Positions 16,275-25,472 are shown, counted from the first letter of the stretch. The stretch: DNA of 34,550 nt from Methylobacterium adhaesivum (GCF_022179065.1 NZ_BPQD01000005.1:1-34550), one strand, 5' to 3'. Notes: a model not told the origin generated them from the sequence alone. Numbers and translations are program-made.

Positions 16275-16931
16275 ATGCCCGAAGTCATCTTCACCGGTCC
16301 GGCCGGCCGTCTCGAGGGGCGCTACCAGGCCCCCAAGAAGAAGGGCGCACCGATCGCCATCGTGCTCCACCCGCACCCCCAGTTCGGGGGCACGATGAAC
16401 AATCAAATCGTGTACAATCTTTTCTACACGTTCGCCAACCGGGGCTTCGCCGCCCTGCGGTTCAATTTCCGCGGAGTCGGGCGCAGCCAGGGCGCCTTCG
16501 ATCACGGCACCGGCGAACTCTCGGATGCGGCCTCCGCTCTCGACTGGGTGCAGTCGGTCAACCCGGAAGCCCGGGCGTGCTGGATCGCGGGCGTGTCGTT
16601 CGGCTCGTGGATCGGCATGCAGCTTCTGATGCGCCGCCCGGAGATCGAGGGCTTCATTTCCATCGCCGCCATGGCCAACCGCTACGACTTCACCTTCCTG
16701 GCGCCCTGCCCGTCCTCGGGCCTGTTCGTCCACGGATCGGAGGACCGGGTGGCGCCGGCCCGCGAGGTGATGCCGGTGATCGAGAAGGTGAAGGTGCAGA
16801 AGGGCGTCATCATCGAGCATCAGGTGGTGGAGGGCGCCAACCACTTCTTCGACGGCAAGGTCGACGAGCTGACCCAGACCGTCGACACCTATCTCGACAA
16901 GCGCCTGGGCGCGAAGGACGCCACCGCTTAA
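16275..16931 (+). CDS. Alpha/beta hydrolase (COG2945-like)
   Basis: 218 residues. The catalytic triad is visible: Ser108 in GVSFGS, Asp157 in HGSEDRV and His190 in GANHFF. HPHPQFGGTMNN (32-43) and RFNFRGVGRSQG (62-73) are typical of the small hydrolases related to dienelactone hydrolase and annotated as predicted alpha/beta-superfamily hydrolases. No signal peptide, so cytosolic. Substrate unknown. It is divergent from the suf operon and shares its control region, so iron-responsive expression is possible but not shown. GTGAGAG precedes the ATG at suitable spacing. Confidence 0.9.
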   Translation: MPEVIFTGPAGRLEGRYQAPKKKGAPIAIVLHPHPQFGGTMNNQIVYNLFYTFANRGFAALRFNFRGVGRSQGAFDHGTGELSDAASALDWVQSVNPEARACWIAGVSFGSWIGMQLLMRRPEIEGFISIAAMANRYDFTFLAPCPSSGLFVHGSEDRVAPAREVMPVIEKVKVQKGVIIEHQVVEGANHFFDGKVDELTQTVDTYLDKRLGAKDATA

Positions 16932-17055
16932 GGCCGGACCGATCCCGTACCGGCGCGTCGAACCGAAGGATCGGGGGGCGCGCCGGCCGCCCCGCGGCGG
17001 AACTCCGGTCGCCCCCGCCAAGCCCCCACCCCGCCAGGACGCGGGGGCCGAAACC

Positions 17056-17310
17056 TCAGTGCTGCGGAGCCGTGGTGAACGCGCCGCCCCGGATCCGGTC
17101 CGGAAAGCCCTCGGCGTAGCTCGCCGTCGCTTCCTCGCCGTAGGTCATCACGAGCTCCTGGAAGGCGGCGAACAAGGCTGCCTGAGCCATGCAGTCACCG
17201 TCGAGGCCGTCGAGACAGCCTTCGGCGAACGCCTCCGACACGTAGCCAAGGGCTGCGCGCTTGTCGTTGAGATCCGCCTCGAAGGGCGCGGGAGCAGAAT
17301 CAGCGTGCAT
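17056..17310 (-). CDS. Small conserved hypothetical protein
   Basis: 84 residues from ATG 17310. The sequence DLNDKRAALGYVSEAFAEGCLDGLDGDCMAQAALFAAFQELVMTYGEEATASYAEGFPDRIRGGAF is acidic, helical and soluble, with two cysteines (CLDGLDGDC). I recognise the general pattern from rhizobial small hypotheticals but no domain name. Alternative in-frame starts are at 17322 (ATG) and 17349 (GTG); the latter would nearly coincide with the predicted transcription start. Confidence 0.65.
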   Translation of the reverse strand: MHADSAPAPFEADLNDKRAALGYVSEAFAEGCLDGLDGDCMAQAALFAAFQELVMTYGEEATASYAEGFPDRIRGGAFTTAPQH

Positions 17311-17358
17311 GGGCCAGGACATCGTTGGCGCCGAAGAAACGCTCGGCACGTACCCATG

Positions 17359-17386
17359 ATGATAGGGCCTGGAACCGCGCCGGCAA
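17359..17386 (-). promoter_or_regulatory. Sigma-70-type promoter for the small hypothetical gene
   Basis: On the minus strand TTGCCG (17386-17381), a 16-base spacer and TATCAT (17364-17359). Transcription would begin near 17352, about 42 bases before the ATG at 17310. Confidence 0.4.
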
Positions 17387-17468
17387 AGCCAGGAATTGCG
17401 AAGCAGTTAACGTCGACACTCAAAATGCGCGAAAGCGCCGATGCCGCGGTGAGTGTTGCGTCCGGGCA

Positions 17469-17936
17469 TCACCCGCCGAACCGGCTCGCCAAACTGTGCG
17501 ACAGACGCTCCCCTTCGGCCACGAACCGGGTGGCGGCTTCCCGCGCCGACGGCGTGCAGACCCGGTAGGTCAGAGCGTAGCCGCGGTAACCCCGGTTGTA
17601 GGCCCCGGCCAGGCGGTCGCGGCGGCCGGGCGTGACGCCCTCGGCCTCCAGGAGGGCCTTCATCCGTACGGGCCACTGGCCCGCGTCCGGCGCGGCGCAG
17701 AGGTCGCGCAGGAAGGCCAAGGCCCCGATGATCTCGGAGAGCCGCAGGAGATCGCGGTCATAAGGGGCCGGCGGCGGCTCGGGGGCGGGGGGCGGCTCCT
17801 TCTCGGCCGGCTTCTCGCTCCGGGGGGCGGACCGCCCAGTCCCGCCCCGCCCCTGCTGAGCCTCGGCGACCGGCACGGCCATCAGGAACGCCAGCAGGCA
17901 TAGGCCCGAACGAAGAAACAGGCGGGGCTTCGTCAC
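17469..17936 (-). CDS. TIGR02301-family exported protein
   Basis: 155 residues from a GTG at 17936. Signal peptide of about 26 residues (basic MTKPRLFLR, hydrophobic core, cleavage after AEA), then a Pro/Glu-rich linker (about 30-58). The conserved domain follows: [22 protein letters not shown], then [27 protein letters not shown] and GERLSHSL. The two cysteines probably pair in the periplasm. This family is restricted to alphaproteobacteria and has no known function. The GTG overlaps the Nudix gene stop (GTGA), so the pair is coupled. Confidence 0.85.
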   Translation of the reverse strand: MTKPRLFLRSGLCLLAFLMAVPVAEAQQGRGGTGRSAPRSEKPAEKEPPPAPEPPPAPYDRDLLRLSEIIGALAFLRDLCAAPDAGQWPVRMKALLEAEGVTPGRRDRLAGAYNRGYRGYALTYRVCTPSAREAATRFVAEGERLSHSLASRFGG

Positions 17937-18427
17937 GCGTCCGACGTCCCGCCGGTGGGCCGCCCGCCGGCGCAGACCCGCGCGAAGGCGGCCGCCACGG
18001 TCGCGTCGAGGCCCGGCGTGGTGTCGAGGCCGGACAGCTCCGCCAGGGTCGCCCAGCGCACGGCGAGGGCCTCGGGGCCCGGCACCGCCTCGCCGCCGGT
18101 CCAAACGGCCGCGTGGGGATGCACCACGTAGTGGTGGCGCGTGCGGCCGTCCTCGGCCCGCAGGATGATCTCGGTGGGGCTGAGCACGCCCACCACCTCG
18201 GCGGTCAGGCCGACCTCCTCCTGCAATTCGCGCAGGGCCGCCTCGGCCAGGGCCTCACCGGCCTCCACGAGGCCGCCCGGCAGGGTCCAGACCCCGCGCA
18301 TGGGCGCGTTGGCCCGGGCGGCGAGGAGCACCCGGTCGCCCCGGATCACCGCGATGGAGGCGCCCACGAAGGGCCGCGCCGGAAACAGGCGCGTGGGGGC
18401 GTCGGCGGAGGCCGGGGGCTCGGTCAT
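17933..18427 (-). CDS. Nudix hydrolase
   Basis: 164 residues. The Nudix box [24 protein letters not shown] (about 51-74) is complete (Gx5Ex7REUxEExGU), with metal-binding glutamates. It cleaves a nucleoside diphosphate linked to another moiety; the substrate cannot be read from sequence. The N-terminal [23 protein letters not shown] resembles ADP-ribose or NADH pyrophosphatase-type members. Its stop overlaps the start of the TIGR02301 gene by 4 bases. Confidence 0.92.
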   Translation of the reverse strand: MTEPPASADAPTRLFPARPFVGASIAVIRGDRVLLAARANAPMRGVWTLPGGLVEAGEALAEAALRELQEEVGLTAEVVGVLSPTEIILRAEDGRTRHHYVVHPHAAVWTGGEAVPGPEALAVRWATLAELSGLDTTPGLDATVAAAFARVCAGGRPTGGTSDA

Positions 18428-18431
18428 GAGT

Positions 18432-18476
18432 GGGGATTCATCGGGCAGGGATTCATTGGACGGGACTTCATGGCGT
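18432..18476. repeat. Degenerate short direct repeats between two genes
   Basis: Three successive copies of a GGGATTCAT-like unit (GGGGATTCATCGGG, AGGGATTCATTGGA, GGGACTTCATGGCG), spaced about 15-17 bases apart, fill the gap and run into the 3' end of the FG-GAP-like gene. Probably slippage-derived. No function is evident. Confidence 0.35.
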
Positions 18477-19592
18477 GGGGTTCACCACGGCGATGCGCCC
18501 GTCGGCGAGGCCGACGAGGAGGCGGGCCTCCGGTCCCGTCCCGAGGGTGGCGACGCCGAAGGCGGCCGGGGCCGGCAGGGGAACGCGAGCGCGCTCCACG
18601 AGTCCGCCCTTGAAGGACAGGATCGCCAGGGCCGAGCGGTCCGCCACCGGCAGGGCGAGGTCCACGCCGCCGTCACGGGGCAGGAGGGCCGACAGACCGG
18701 GACCGCCCTCGCCGGGGGCGGCGGCGTCGTAACCCGGGGCCGCGATGTCCTGGCCGGACGCGGCCTGCGCGGGCTGCAGGGCGCCGCCTTCGTAGGTCCA
18801 GAGCCGGAGGCGGGCGGCACCGTCCGCCGGACCCGTGACGGCGATCTGCGGCCGGCCGCTGCCGGAGAAATCCGCGATGCCGGCGACCTGGAGCGGGCGG
18901 CCGGGCGCGGCGGGACCGCGCGCCCGCACGCTCCAGCCGGCCTCGGCGGCCTGGGCGACGGCCAGGGACGAACCGGCCTCGTTCTCGGTCACCACCACGA
19001 CGGTCGGGCGCCCGTCGAAGACGGTGAGAACGGGGGAGCGCGCGGCGAAGGCGGCATCGGGGGCGGGGGACACCGTCGCGGTGGCGACGGGCACGGCCTT
19101 CGGCTCCGCGCTCATGGGGACGGGCTGGCGCTCGCGGATCACCAGCCGGCCCGCGCCCTGCCCCGCCCGGCCCGGCACGGCCACGGGCTCGGCGAGGACG
19201 GCCGAGAGCCCGCCCGACACCGCGCGGGGCAGGCCGGGCAGCGCCCCGCGCGGGGTCTCGGCGGCGGCCAGGCCCTCGACGGCCTCGCGGCCCAGCAGGG
19301 TCACGCGCACCTGTCCGTCCACGAGGGTGAGGGCGGCGCCCCCCGCCTCCCCCCACGCCACGGCGACGGGCGCGCCCTCCCCGGCCGGCTCGCGCGAGCC
19401 GGCCTTGGGCCGCGCCAGGGGAAGGAGCCCGGAGGTCGCCACCGCCACGGCGACCTCGCTGCCCGGCGCGCGGAGCGCACTCGCGGCGAATGGCAGGTCG
19501 AGGAGGGTGGCACCGGGCTCGGCGGCGGCCAGAGCAGGAAACAGGAACGCCAGGGCGGCGAGGAGACCGGGCCGCAGCACCCGGTCAGACAT
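18468..19592 (-). CDS. Exported FG-GAP/VCBS-like repeat protein
   Basis: 374 residues. Signal peptide of about 24 residues ([20 protein letters not shown], cleaved after AAA). The rest is Ala/Gly-rich with repeated beta-propeller-like blades; the clearest are [22 protein letters not shown] and [20 protein letters not shown], which resemble FG-GAP/VCBS repeats. No metal-binding DxDxDG loop is intact. Periplasmic or surface-located; function unknown. It starts 8 bases inside the end of the SDR gene, suggesting a shared transcript. Confidence 0.75.
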   Translation of the reverse strand: MSDRVLRPGLLAALAFLFPALAAAEPGATLLDLPFAASALRAPGSEVAVAVATSGLLPLARPKAGSREPAGEGAPVAVAWGEAGGAALTLVDGQVRVTLLGREAVEGLAAAETPRGALPGLPRAVSGGLSAVLAEPVAVPGRAGQGAGRLVIRERQPVPMSAEPKAVPVATATVSPAPDAAFAARSPVLTVFDGRPTVVVVTENEAGSSLAVAQAAEAGWSVRARGPAAPGRPLQVAGIADFSGSGRPQIAVTGPADGAARLRLWTYEGGALQPAQAASGQDIAAPGYDAAAPGEGGPGLSALLPRDGGVDLALPVADRSALAILSFKGGLVERARVPLPAPAAFGVATLGTGPEARLLVGLADGRIAVVNPTP

Positions 19593-20340
19593 GCTGGCCG
19601 CCGTTGATGTGCAGTTCGGCGCCGTTCACGTAGGACGAGGCCTCGGTGCACAGGAAGTAGATGGCTTTCGCCACCTCGTCGGGGGTGCCGAGGCGCCGCT
19701 GGGGAATGCCGGCGACGATCTTGTCGGTCCCGGGCGAGAGGATGGCGGTGTCGATCTCGCCGGGCGAGATCGCGTTGACGCGCACCCCGAGGGGCCCGAA
19801 ATCGCTCGCCATCTCGCGGGTGAGGCCGGCGAGCGCCGCCTTCGAGGTGCCGTAGGCCGCGCCCGCGAAGGGATGGACCCGCGACCCCGCGATGGAGGTG
19901 ACGTTGACGATGGAGCCCTTGGCCCGGGTCAGTTCCTCGCACAGGCCGCGCGCCAGGAGGAGCGGCGCGAACACGTTGACCTGAAACACCTTGCGCCAGT
20001 CGCCGAACTCCGTGGCGATGGCGCCGAGGCGCTCGCCGTTGGCGCCCTTGGGCGAGATGCCGGCGTTGTTGACGAGGGCGTGCAGGAGGCCGCCCTCGTC
20101 GGCGAGGCGCCCGGCCACCTCGGCGATGCCCCGCATGGTGTCCTCGGGATCGGCGAGATCCACCTGGAGGTGGTCCTCCGGGCCCATCTCCCACGGACAG
20201 TTCTCGGGAAACGCGTGGCGCGAGCAGGTGATGACCCGCCAGCCGGCCGCCGAGAAGCGCTTGACCGTGGCGTGGCCGATGCCGCGGCTGGCGCCCGTGA
20301 GCAGCATGACGCGGCGGCGTTCGTTGGAGGATGTGGCCAA
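19585..20340 (-). CDS. Short-chain dehydrogenase/reductase
   Basis: 251 residues from a TTG at 20340, chosen because GAAGGA lies 7 bases before it; a longer frame to 20400 has no ribosome-binding site. Classical SDR: cofactor motif TGASRGIG (15-22), NNAG (91-94), catalytic Ser149, Tyr163 and Lys167 (YGTSK). Arg41 after the second strand suggests NADPH. PGEIDTAI and the C-terminal [15 protein letters not shown] are as in FabG-like oxidoreductases. The substrate is unknown. Confidence 0.9.
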   Translation of the reverse strand: MATSSNERRRVMLLTGASRGIGHATVKRFSAAGWRVITCSRHAFPENCPWEMGPEDHLQVDLADPEDTMRGIAEVAGRLADEGGLLHALVNNAGISPKGANGERLGAIATEFGDWRKVFQVNVFAPLLLARGLCEELTRAKGSIVNVTSIAGSRVHPFAGAAYGTSKAALAGLTREMASDFGPLGVRVNAISPGEIDTAILSPGTDKIVAGIPQRRLGTPDEVAKAIYFLCTEASSYVNGAELHINGGQHV

Positions 20341-20459
20341 GACCGTTCCTTCAGGATCGGGAGGCGGTTGACGAAAGGGCACCCGCCGCGCCGGCTCCAA
20401 GGTCTAAGCGCCGCCGATCCTAAAATCCAGGGTCGATCCCGCGCCGCACCACGGACCGG

Positions 20460-21086
20460 TCAGGGATAGAGCCGTGCCCCCGACCAGCCGTCGCCGGCGC
20501 GGGTGAACCGCACCCGGTCGTGCAGCCGGAACGGGCCGTCCTGCCAGAACTCGATGGAAACCGGCGCGATGCGGTAGCCGATCCAGTTCTCGGGGCGCGG
20601 CACCGGGCCGTCCTCGAACCGGGCGGCCAGCGCTGCCACCTCCGCCTCCAGGGTGGCGCGGTCGGTGAGCGGCCGCGACTGGCGGCTGGCATGGGCGCCG
20701 ATGCGGCTGTTGCGCGCCCGGCTGGCGAAATACGCGTCCGCTTCCGCGTCGGTGACGGGGGTGACGGGACCCCGCGCCCGGACCTGCCGGCGCAGGCTCT
20801 TCCAGTGCAGCACCAGGGCGGCCTGGGGGTTCTGGGTCAGCTCCTCGCCCTTGGCCGATTCGGTGTTGGTGTAGAACACGAAACCGTGCGCATCGACGCC
20901 CTTCAGCAGCACCATGCGCACGTCGGGCAGGCCGTCGGACCCGGCGGTGGCGAGGGCCATGGCGTTGGCGTCGTTGGGTTCCGAGGCCTCCGCCTGCGCC
21001 ATCCAGGCCGAAAACAGAACCCACGGATCGGCGGCGCGGGTGAAATCGTCCTGCGGGGCGGGGTCATCGATCCTTAACCGATCCAA
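20460..21086 (-). CDS. pdxH: Pyridoxamine 5'-phosphate oxidase
   Basis: 208 residues from a TTG at 21086 with AAGGA about 8 bases upstream; no in-frame ATG fits. FMN enzyme that oxidises pyridoxine or pyridoxamine phosphate to PLP, the cofactor of the two desulfurases in this window. Family motifs are [49 protein letters not shown], and the C-terminal [24 protein letters not shown] with WSGARLYP. Monocistronic or leading the SDR/FG-GAP genes after a 119-base gap. Confidence 0.95.
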   Translation of the reverse strand: MDRLRIDDPAPQDDFTRAADPWVLFSAWMAQAEASEPNDANAMALATAGSDGLPDVRMVLLKGVDAHGFVFYTNTESAKGEELTQNPQAALVLHWKSLRRQVRARGPVTPVTDAEADAYFASRARNSRIGAHASRQSRPLTDRATLEAEVAALAARFEDGPVPRPENWIGYRIAPVSIEFWQDGPFRLHDRVRFTRAGDGWSGARLYP

Positions 21087-21181
21087 GGCGAACGTCCTTC
21101 TTGCGTGAGATCCGGGTCGGGGGGCACCGACGTGGGGCGCGGTTGACCGTCGGTCCTCTCCCGTCGTTGAGATCAGGTGTA

Positions 21182-21709
21182 ATGCGTCGGTGCGACTTTA
21201 GAACGAAAGGAATCGCCGCCAAGCTCTCGCACGGTGGTTTTTCCGGGCGGATCGGGGGCATCGGCCGCGCGTGGGGACGGCTGGCCGCCCTGGCCCTCCT
21301 GCCCCTGTCGGGCTGCGGACTGCCGATCATCACCTTCCAGGCCGACACGGTGGCGGAGGCCACTTCGGCGTCCGAGCCCGCGACAACCGGCAGCATCGAG
21401 CGGCATCCCGAGAGCTTCGGCCGCGACCTCGGGGCCGAGGATTGGCGCCGGGCCCATGCCGCCCTGGCGGTGGCCCTCGATCCGCAGGGCAACGGCCGCC
21501 CGGTGAAGTGGGACAACCCGGAGACGAACCTGCGCGGCTCCGTCAATCCGACGGGCCTGCCTTACGTCTCCAACGACCAGATCTGTCGCGATTTCCTCGC
21601 CTCGGTGATCGCGCCGGGCCGGAGCCGGTTCCTGCGCGGCACCGGCTGCAAGCCCTCGGGCGGCGAGTGGACCCTGAAGCGCGTGCGCGGCACGAAGACG
21701 GTGATCTGA
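21182..21709 (+). CDS. RT0821/Lpp0805-family surface lipoprotein
   Basis: 175 residues from ATG 21182 (AGG 6 bases upstream). A basic N-terminus, hydrophobic stretch and lipobox LSGC (Cys45) indicate a lipoprotein. The mature part has [43 protein letters not shown] and [31 protein letters not shown], typical of the alphaproteobacterial 17-kDa-antigen-related surface proteins. The two cysteines probably form a disulfide. The pre-Cys leader is longer than usual. Divergent from pdxH. Confidence 0.85.
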   Translation: MRRCDFRTKGIAAKLSHGGFSGRIGGIGRAWGRLAALALLPLSGCGLPIITFQADTVAEATSASEPATTGSIERHPESFGRDLGAEDWRRAHAALAVALDPQGNGRPVKWDNPETNLRGSVNPTGLPYVSNDQICRDFLASVIAPGRSRFLRGTGCKPSGGEWTLKRVRGTKTVI

Positions 21710-21805
21710 CGAGGCCTTGCGCCGGCGAAATCTTGCGGGGCCGCGTTGCGAAGCCGTGGCGAACCGTCCACATCAGGCGCGATGACCCCGAGACAGTGTT
21801 GACCG

Positions 21806-22726
21806 ATGCGCAATCCCTACGACGTGCTGGGCGTGCCCAAGGGTGCCAGCGAAGCTGACATCAAGAAGGCCTACCGCAAGCTCGCCAAGGCCTACCACCC
21901 CGACCGCAACGCGGGTGACGCCAAGGCCAAGGACCGTTTCGCCGAGGCGAATTCGGCTTACGAGATCCTGGGCGACGCGGGCAAGCGCGGTCAGTTCGAC
22001 CGGGGCGAGATCGACGCCGAGGGCAAGCCCCGCGCCACGGGCTTCGAGGGGTTCGGCGGCTTCGGCGGCGGGCGCCCCGGCGGGTTCGGTGGCTTCGAGA
22101 ACGCAGCCCGGGGGCGCGGCGCGGGCGGTCCGGGTGGGATGGGCGACGACATCTTCTCGCACCTGTTCGGCGAAGCCTTCCGGGCCGGCGGCGCGGGCCC
22201 CGGACCGCGCGAGGCCCCCAAGGGCGAGGATGTCGCGGCCGAACTCAACGTGACCCTCGAACAGGTGGCAAGCGAGGAGAAGTTGCGCCTCTCGCTGCCC
22301 AACGGGCGCGACGTCGACGTGGTGGTGCCGCGCGGCGTGGTCGATGGCCAGGTGATCCGCCTGCGCGGCCTCGGGTCGCCCGCCGGGCGCGGGGCGCCGG
22401 GCGACGCGCTCCTGACCATCCGCATCCTGCCGCATCCCCGCTTTACGCCGGACGGGGCTGACCTGCGTGTCTCCGTCGAGGTGCCCCTGGAGGACGCGGT
22501 CCTGGGCGGTCCGATCCGGGTGCCGACCCTGACGGGCGCCGTCGAGATGCGGATCCCCGCCATGACGAGTTCAGGCCGCACCTTCCGCCTCAAGGGCAAG
22601 GGCCTGCCGAAGAAGGACGGCACGCGGGGCGACCTGTTCGCCACCACCGCCATCGCCCTGCCGGCCACCGAGGACACGGCGCTCACCGACTACGCCAAGG
22701 CCCGGCGCGCCGCCCGGGTCGGCTGA
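21806..22726 (+). CDS. J-domain co-chaperone, CbpA-like (DnaJ type II)
   Basis: 306 residues. J domain at 1-70 with the HPD motif (31-33), a long Gly/Phe-rich linker (about 75-140, GFGGFGGGRPGGFGGF), then two C-terminal beta-domains with LRGLGSPAGRGAPGDALLTI and FRLKGKGLPKKDGTRGDLF. The zinc-finger CxxCxGxG repeats are absent, so it is CbpA/DnaJ-B type rather than canonical DnaJ. It recruits DnaK and holds unfolded substrates. A large inverted repeat follows the stop codon. Confidence 0.93.
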   Translation: MRNPYDVLGVPKGASEADIKKAYRKLAKAYHPDRNAGDAKAKDRFAEANSAYEILGDAGKRGQFDRGEIDAEGKPRATGFEGFGGFGGGRPGGFGGFENAARGRGAGGPGGMGDDIFSHLFGEAFRAGGAGPGPREAPKGEDVAAELNVTLEQVASEEKLRLSLPNGRDVDVVVPRGVVDGQVIRLRGLGSPAGRGAPGDALLTIRILPHPRFTPDGADLRVSVEVPLEDAVLGGPIRVPTLTGAVEMRIPAMTSSGRTFRLKGKGLPKKDGTRGDLFATTAIALPATEDTALTDYAKARRAARVG

Positions 22727-22732
22727 GAGCGC

Positions 22733-22799
22733 CTCGCAAAACTTCCCATCCCCGCCGGCTCTCGCTCCGGGCACGGCGACGCGACGGGAGTTTTGCGAG
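22733..22799. repeat. Inverted repeat downstream of the J-protein gene
   Basis: Arms CTCGCAAAACTTCCC (22733-22747) and GGGAGTTTTGCGAG (22786-22799) pair over 14 positions with one extra base, around a 38-base loop. The right arm contains TTTT but no trailing T run. It could be a terminator, a mobile palindromic element, or an RNA structure ahead of fabI. Confidence 0.6.
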
Positions 22800-22949
22800 A
22801 GACACCCGCCCTCCCCGGCTCCGGCCGAAACCCGGACTTCCGTCACCGGCATGCCTCCGCTAAGGATGCCGCGGCGCATGCCGTTCGCCCGACCCCTCTG
22901 GCCGGGCCTCCCCGCGTCAGGCAGACGGCTTCAGGGCTCAGGTGACTTC

Positions 22950-23792
22950 ATGGCGGACACGAACCCGGTTCACGATCACGTCGGCGGCCTCCTCGCCGGC
23001 AAGCGCGGGCTGGTGCTCGGTGTCGCCAACAACCGCTCCATCGCCTGGGGCATCGCGAAATCCGCCGCCGCCCACGGGGCCAAGCTCGCCTTCACCTATC
23101 AGGGCGACGCCCTGAAGAAGCGCGTCGAGCCCCTCGCCCGCGAACTCGACGCCCACGTGGTCGGGCATTGCGACGTCACCGATCCGACCTCCATCGACGC
23201 GGTGTTCGCCGCGACCGCCGAGGTATTCCCTGAAGGCCTCGACTTCGTCGTCCACTGCGTCGCCTTCTCGGACAAGGACGAACTCACCGGCCGCTATCTC
23301 GAGACCTCGGAGGCGAACTTCACCAAGTCGCTCCTCATCTCGTGCTACTCGTTCACGGCAGTGGCCCAGCGGGCCGAGAAGCTGATGACGAACGGCGGCT
23401 CGCTCCTGACCCTGACCTATTACGGTGCCGAGAAGTGGATGCCGCACTACAACGTCATGGGCGTCGCGAAAGCCGCCCTGGAGGCGTCGGTCCGGTATCT
23501 CGCCGCCGATCTCGGCCCTTCGCGGATCCGCGTCAACGCCATCTCGGCCGGCCCGATCAAGACGCTGGCGGCGTCCGGCATCGGCGATTTCCGCTACATC
23601 CTGAAGTGGAACGAGTACAACGCGCCGCTCCGGCGCACCGTGACCATCGAGGAGGTGGGCGAGACCGCCGCCTACCTCGTCTCCGACATGAGCCGCGGCA
23701 TGACCGGCGAGATCCTCCACGTCGATGCCGGCTACCACGTGGTCGGCATGAAGAACCCGGAAGCCCCGGACCTCAGCCTCGACAAGGAGTGA
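22950..23792 (+). CDS. fabI: Enoyl-[acyl-carrier-protein] reductase FabI
   Basis: 280 residues from ATG 22950. NADH-dependent last step of each fatty acid elongation round; target class of triclosan and diazaborines. FabI features are GVANNRSIAWGIAK (24-37), the insertion YYGAEKWMPHYNVMGVAK with catalytic Tyr167 and Lys174 (Y-x6-K spacing), and AISAGPIKTLAASGI. The N-terminal ten residues before GGLLAGKRGLVLG are a short extension. It follows the J-protein gene after 223 bases and converges on the PPK2 gene with only 36 bases between stops. Confidence 0.95.
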   Translation: MADTNPVHDHVGGLLAGKRGLVLGVANNRSIAWGIAKSAAAHGAKLAFTYQGDALKKRVEPLARELDAHVVGHCDVTDPTSIDAVFAATAEVFPEGLDFVVHCVAFSDKDELTGRYLETSEANFTKSLLISCYSFTAVAQRAEKLMTNGGSLLTLTYYGAEKWMPHYNVMGVAKAALEASVRYLAADLGPSRIRVNAISAGPIKTLAASGIGDFRYILKWNEYNAPLRRTVTIEEVGETAAYLVSDMSRGMTGEILHVDAGYHVVGMKNPEAPDLSLDKE

Positions 23793-23828
23793 TCCGGCAC
23801 CCGTCCTTGGAACCGAGGAGCGTCGGCG

Positions 23829-24734
23829 TCACCCCGGCACGATCGTCCCCGCCACGCCCGGCTGCGCCTCCGGGAAGCGCGGGTCCATGGCCTCCAGGGT
23901 GTCGGCGATGGCGCGGGCGACGAGGAGGTTGCGGTACCACTTCCGGTCGGCCGGGACGACGTGCCACGGGGCTTGCGGCGTCGAGCACCGGGTCAAGGCC
24001 TCGGCGAAGGCGGCCTGATAGGCGTCCCAGGATTCGCGTTCCACGAGGTCGGCGGCATCGAACTTCCAGTGCTTCTCCGGGGTGGCGATGCGGGCTTCGA
24101 GGCGCTCCTTCTGCTCGGCCTTCGAGATGTGGAGGAAGAACTTCAGGATCGTGGTGCCCGACGCCGTGAGCATCGCCTCGAACGCGTTGATCTGGTCGTA
24201 GCGCGCCCGCCACACCGGTTCGGGCACGAGGTCCTTCACCCGTACCACCAGCACGTCCTCGTAGTGGCTGCGGTTGAACACGCCGATCATGCCGCGTCCC
24301 GGCGTCTTGGCGTGGTAGCGCCAGAGGAAATCGTGGTCGGCCTCCTCCGCGCTCGGGACCTTGAACGGCCAGACCCGGCACCCCTGCGGGTTCACGCCCT
24401 CGAACACCGCCCGGATGGTGCCGTCCTTGCCGCCGGTGTCGATGGCCTGGAACACCACCAGGAGGCTGCGGCGATGCTCGGCGTAGAGCCGCTCCTGCAG
24501 GGCGGCGATGCGCGCGCGGGCTTCGGCGAGGGCGGGGCCGGCGGCCGCCTTGTCGAGGCCGCCATCGGCCCGCGTCTCGACCTCCGCGAGATCGAACGCC
24601 CGGCCCGGCACCACGGTGACGAGGCCCGGGATGGCGTCAGGGTTCCGCCCCCCGCGCGGCTTGCGGGACGCGCCCGCCTCGGCCACCGTGGCGTCGGACT
24701 TGTCGGATGCGCGCTTGATGTGCTTGTGCGACAT
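23829..24734 (-). CDS. Polyphosphate kinase 2 family protein
   Basis: 301 residues from ATG 24734. Transfers phosphate between polyphosphate and nucleotides. Walker A is FQAIDTGGKDGTIRAVFEGVNPQG (Gly/Lys loop about 96-106) and Walker B-like is GVFNRSHYEDVLVVRV; the lid region has KFFLHISKAEQKERLEAR. It resembles the PPK2-related nucleotide phosphotransferase group with an N-terminal basic extension (MSHKHIKR...). Whether AMP or ADP is preferred cannot be read with certainty. Divergent from the histidine phosphatase gene. Confidence 0.92.
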   Translation of the reverse strand: MSHKHIKRASDKSDATVAEAGASRKPRGGRNPDAIPGLVTVVPGRAFDLAEVETRADGGLDKAAAGPALAEARARIAALQERLYAEHRRSLLVVFQAIDTGGKDGTIRAVFEGVNPQGCRVWPFKVPSAEEADHDFLWRYHAKTPGRGMIGVFNRSHYEDVLVVRVKDLVPEPVWRARYDQINAFEAMLTASGTTILKFFLHISKAEQKERLEARIATPEKHWKFDAADLVERESWDAYQAAFAEALTRCSTPQAPWHVVPADRKWYRNLLVARAIADTLEAMDPRFPEAQPGVAGTIVPG

Positions 24735-24837
24735 ATGGAAATTCGTTCGCTGCGATCGGGGCGCGCCAGGTCTTGAAACCCACAACGATCCGCAAGCGGG
24801 GCCGTTCCGGCATGGCCCTTGCGGAGAACACGCGGAG

Positions 24838-25437
24838 ATGCCCCGCGTGATCCCGACCCTGTACGTCGTCCGCCATGGCCAGACCGACTGGAACGCGGAA
24901 GGCCGCCTTCAGGGCCAGCGCGACATCGCCCTCAACGCCGAGGGCCTGCGCCAAGCCGACGAGGCCGCCGGGCGCCTGGCGCGAGCGGCGGGCGCGGATC
25001 TGTCCAGCCTCGACTTCGTCGCGAGCCCGCTGGCCCGCACCCGCCGGACCATGGAGGCCCTGCGCGCCCGCCTCGACCTCGCGCCGGAGGCCTACCGCAC
25101 CGACCCGCGCCTGAAGGAGATCAGCTTCGGCGCCTGGGAGGGCTCGACCTGGGCCGAGATCCGGCGCCGGGACGCGGCCCGGGCGGCGGCGCGCGACCGC
25201 GACCGCTGGGGCTACCGGCCGCCGGGCGAGGGAGCCGAGAGCTACGCCATGCTCGTGAAGCGGGTGGCCCCCTCGCTCGCTGCCCTCGACGGCCCGGCCT
25301 GCATCGTCGCGCACGGGGGTGTCGCCCGGGCGATCCTGGTGATCCGGGGCTGCCTCGGCATCCGCGAGGCGCCACGCATGGGCATCCGCCAGGGCGGCGT
25401 CCTCGTCCTCGAGGGCCAAAGCTGGCGCTGGGCCTGA
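24838..25437 (+). CDS. Histidine phosphatase family protein (phosphoglycerate mutase-like)
   Basis: 199 residues from ATG 24838; longer in-frame extensions run into the PPK2 gene on the other strand. The catalytic RHG motif is VVRHGQTDWNAEGRLQGQRD (His13). The acid residue lies in KEISFGAWEG and the second His in CIVAHGGVARAI. This is the cofactor-dependent PGM-like phosphatase superfamily, CobC/PhoE type. Substrate unknown. A hairpin with internal mismatches (25447-25472) follows the stop. Confidence 0.9.
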   Translation: MPRVIPTLYVVRHGQTDWNAEGRLQGQRDIALNAEGLRQADEAAGRLARAAGADLSSLDFVASPLARTRRTMEALRARLDLAPEAYRTDPRLKEISFGAWEGSTWAEIRRRDAARAAARDRDRWGYRPPGEGAESYAMLVKRVAPSLAALDGPACIVAHGGVARAILVIRGCLGIREAPRMGIRQGGVLVLEGQSWRWA

Positions 25438-25446
25438 CGCGGCCGC

Positions 25447-25472
25447 GGCACGATGCGGCCTCGCATCACGCC
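25447..25472 (+). terminator. Hairpin after the histidine phosphatase gene
   Basis: GATGCG (25452-25457) pairs with CGCATC (25462-25467) around GCCT, and the stem is extended by GGC/GCC outside a 2x2 mismatch. No T tract follows, so termination is only suggested by position. Confidence 0.35.

Noticed and set aside
15974-16294. Minus-strand frame through the suf control region as a leader peptide gene
   Set aside because: It has no ribosome-binding site or motif, and it crosses the Irr-like boxes and the hydrolase start.
24508-24837. Extended N-terminus of the histidine phosphatase
   Set aside because: It would overlap the PPK2 gene on the opposite strand, and the catalytic RHG motif is expected within the first 15 residues, as it is from ATG 24838.
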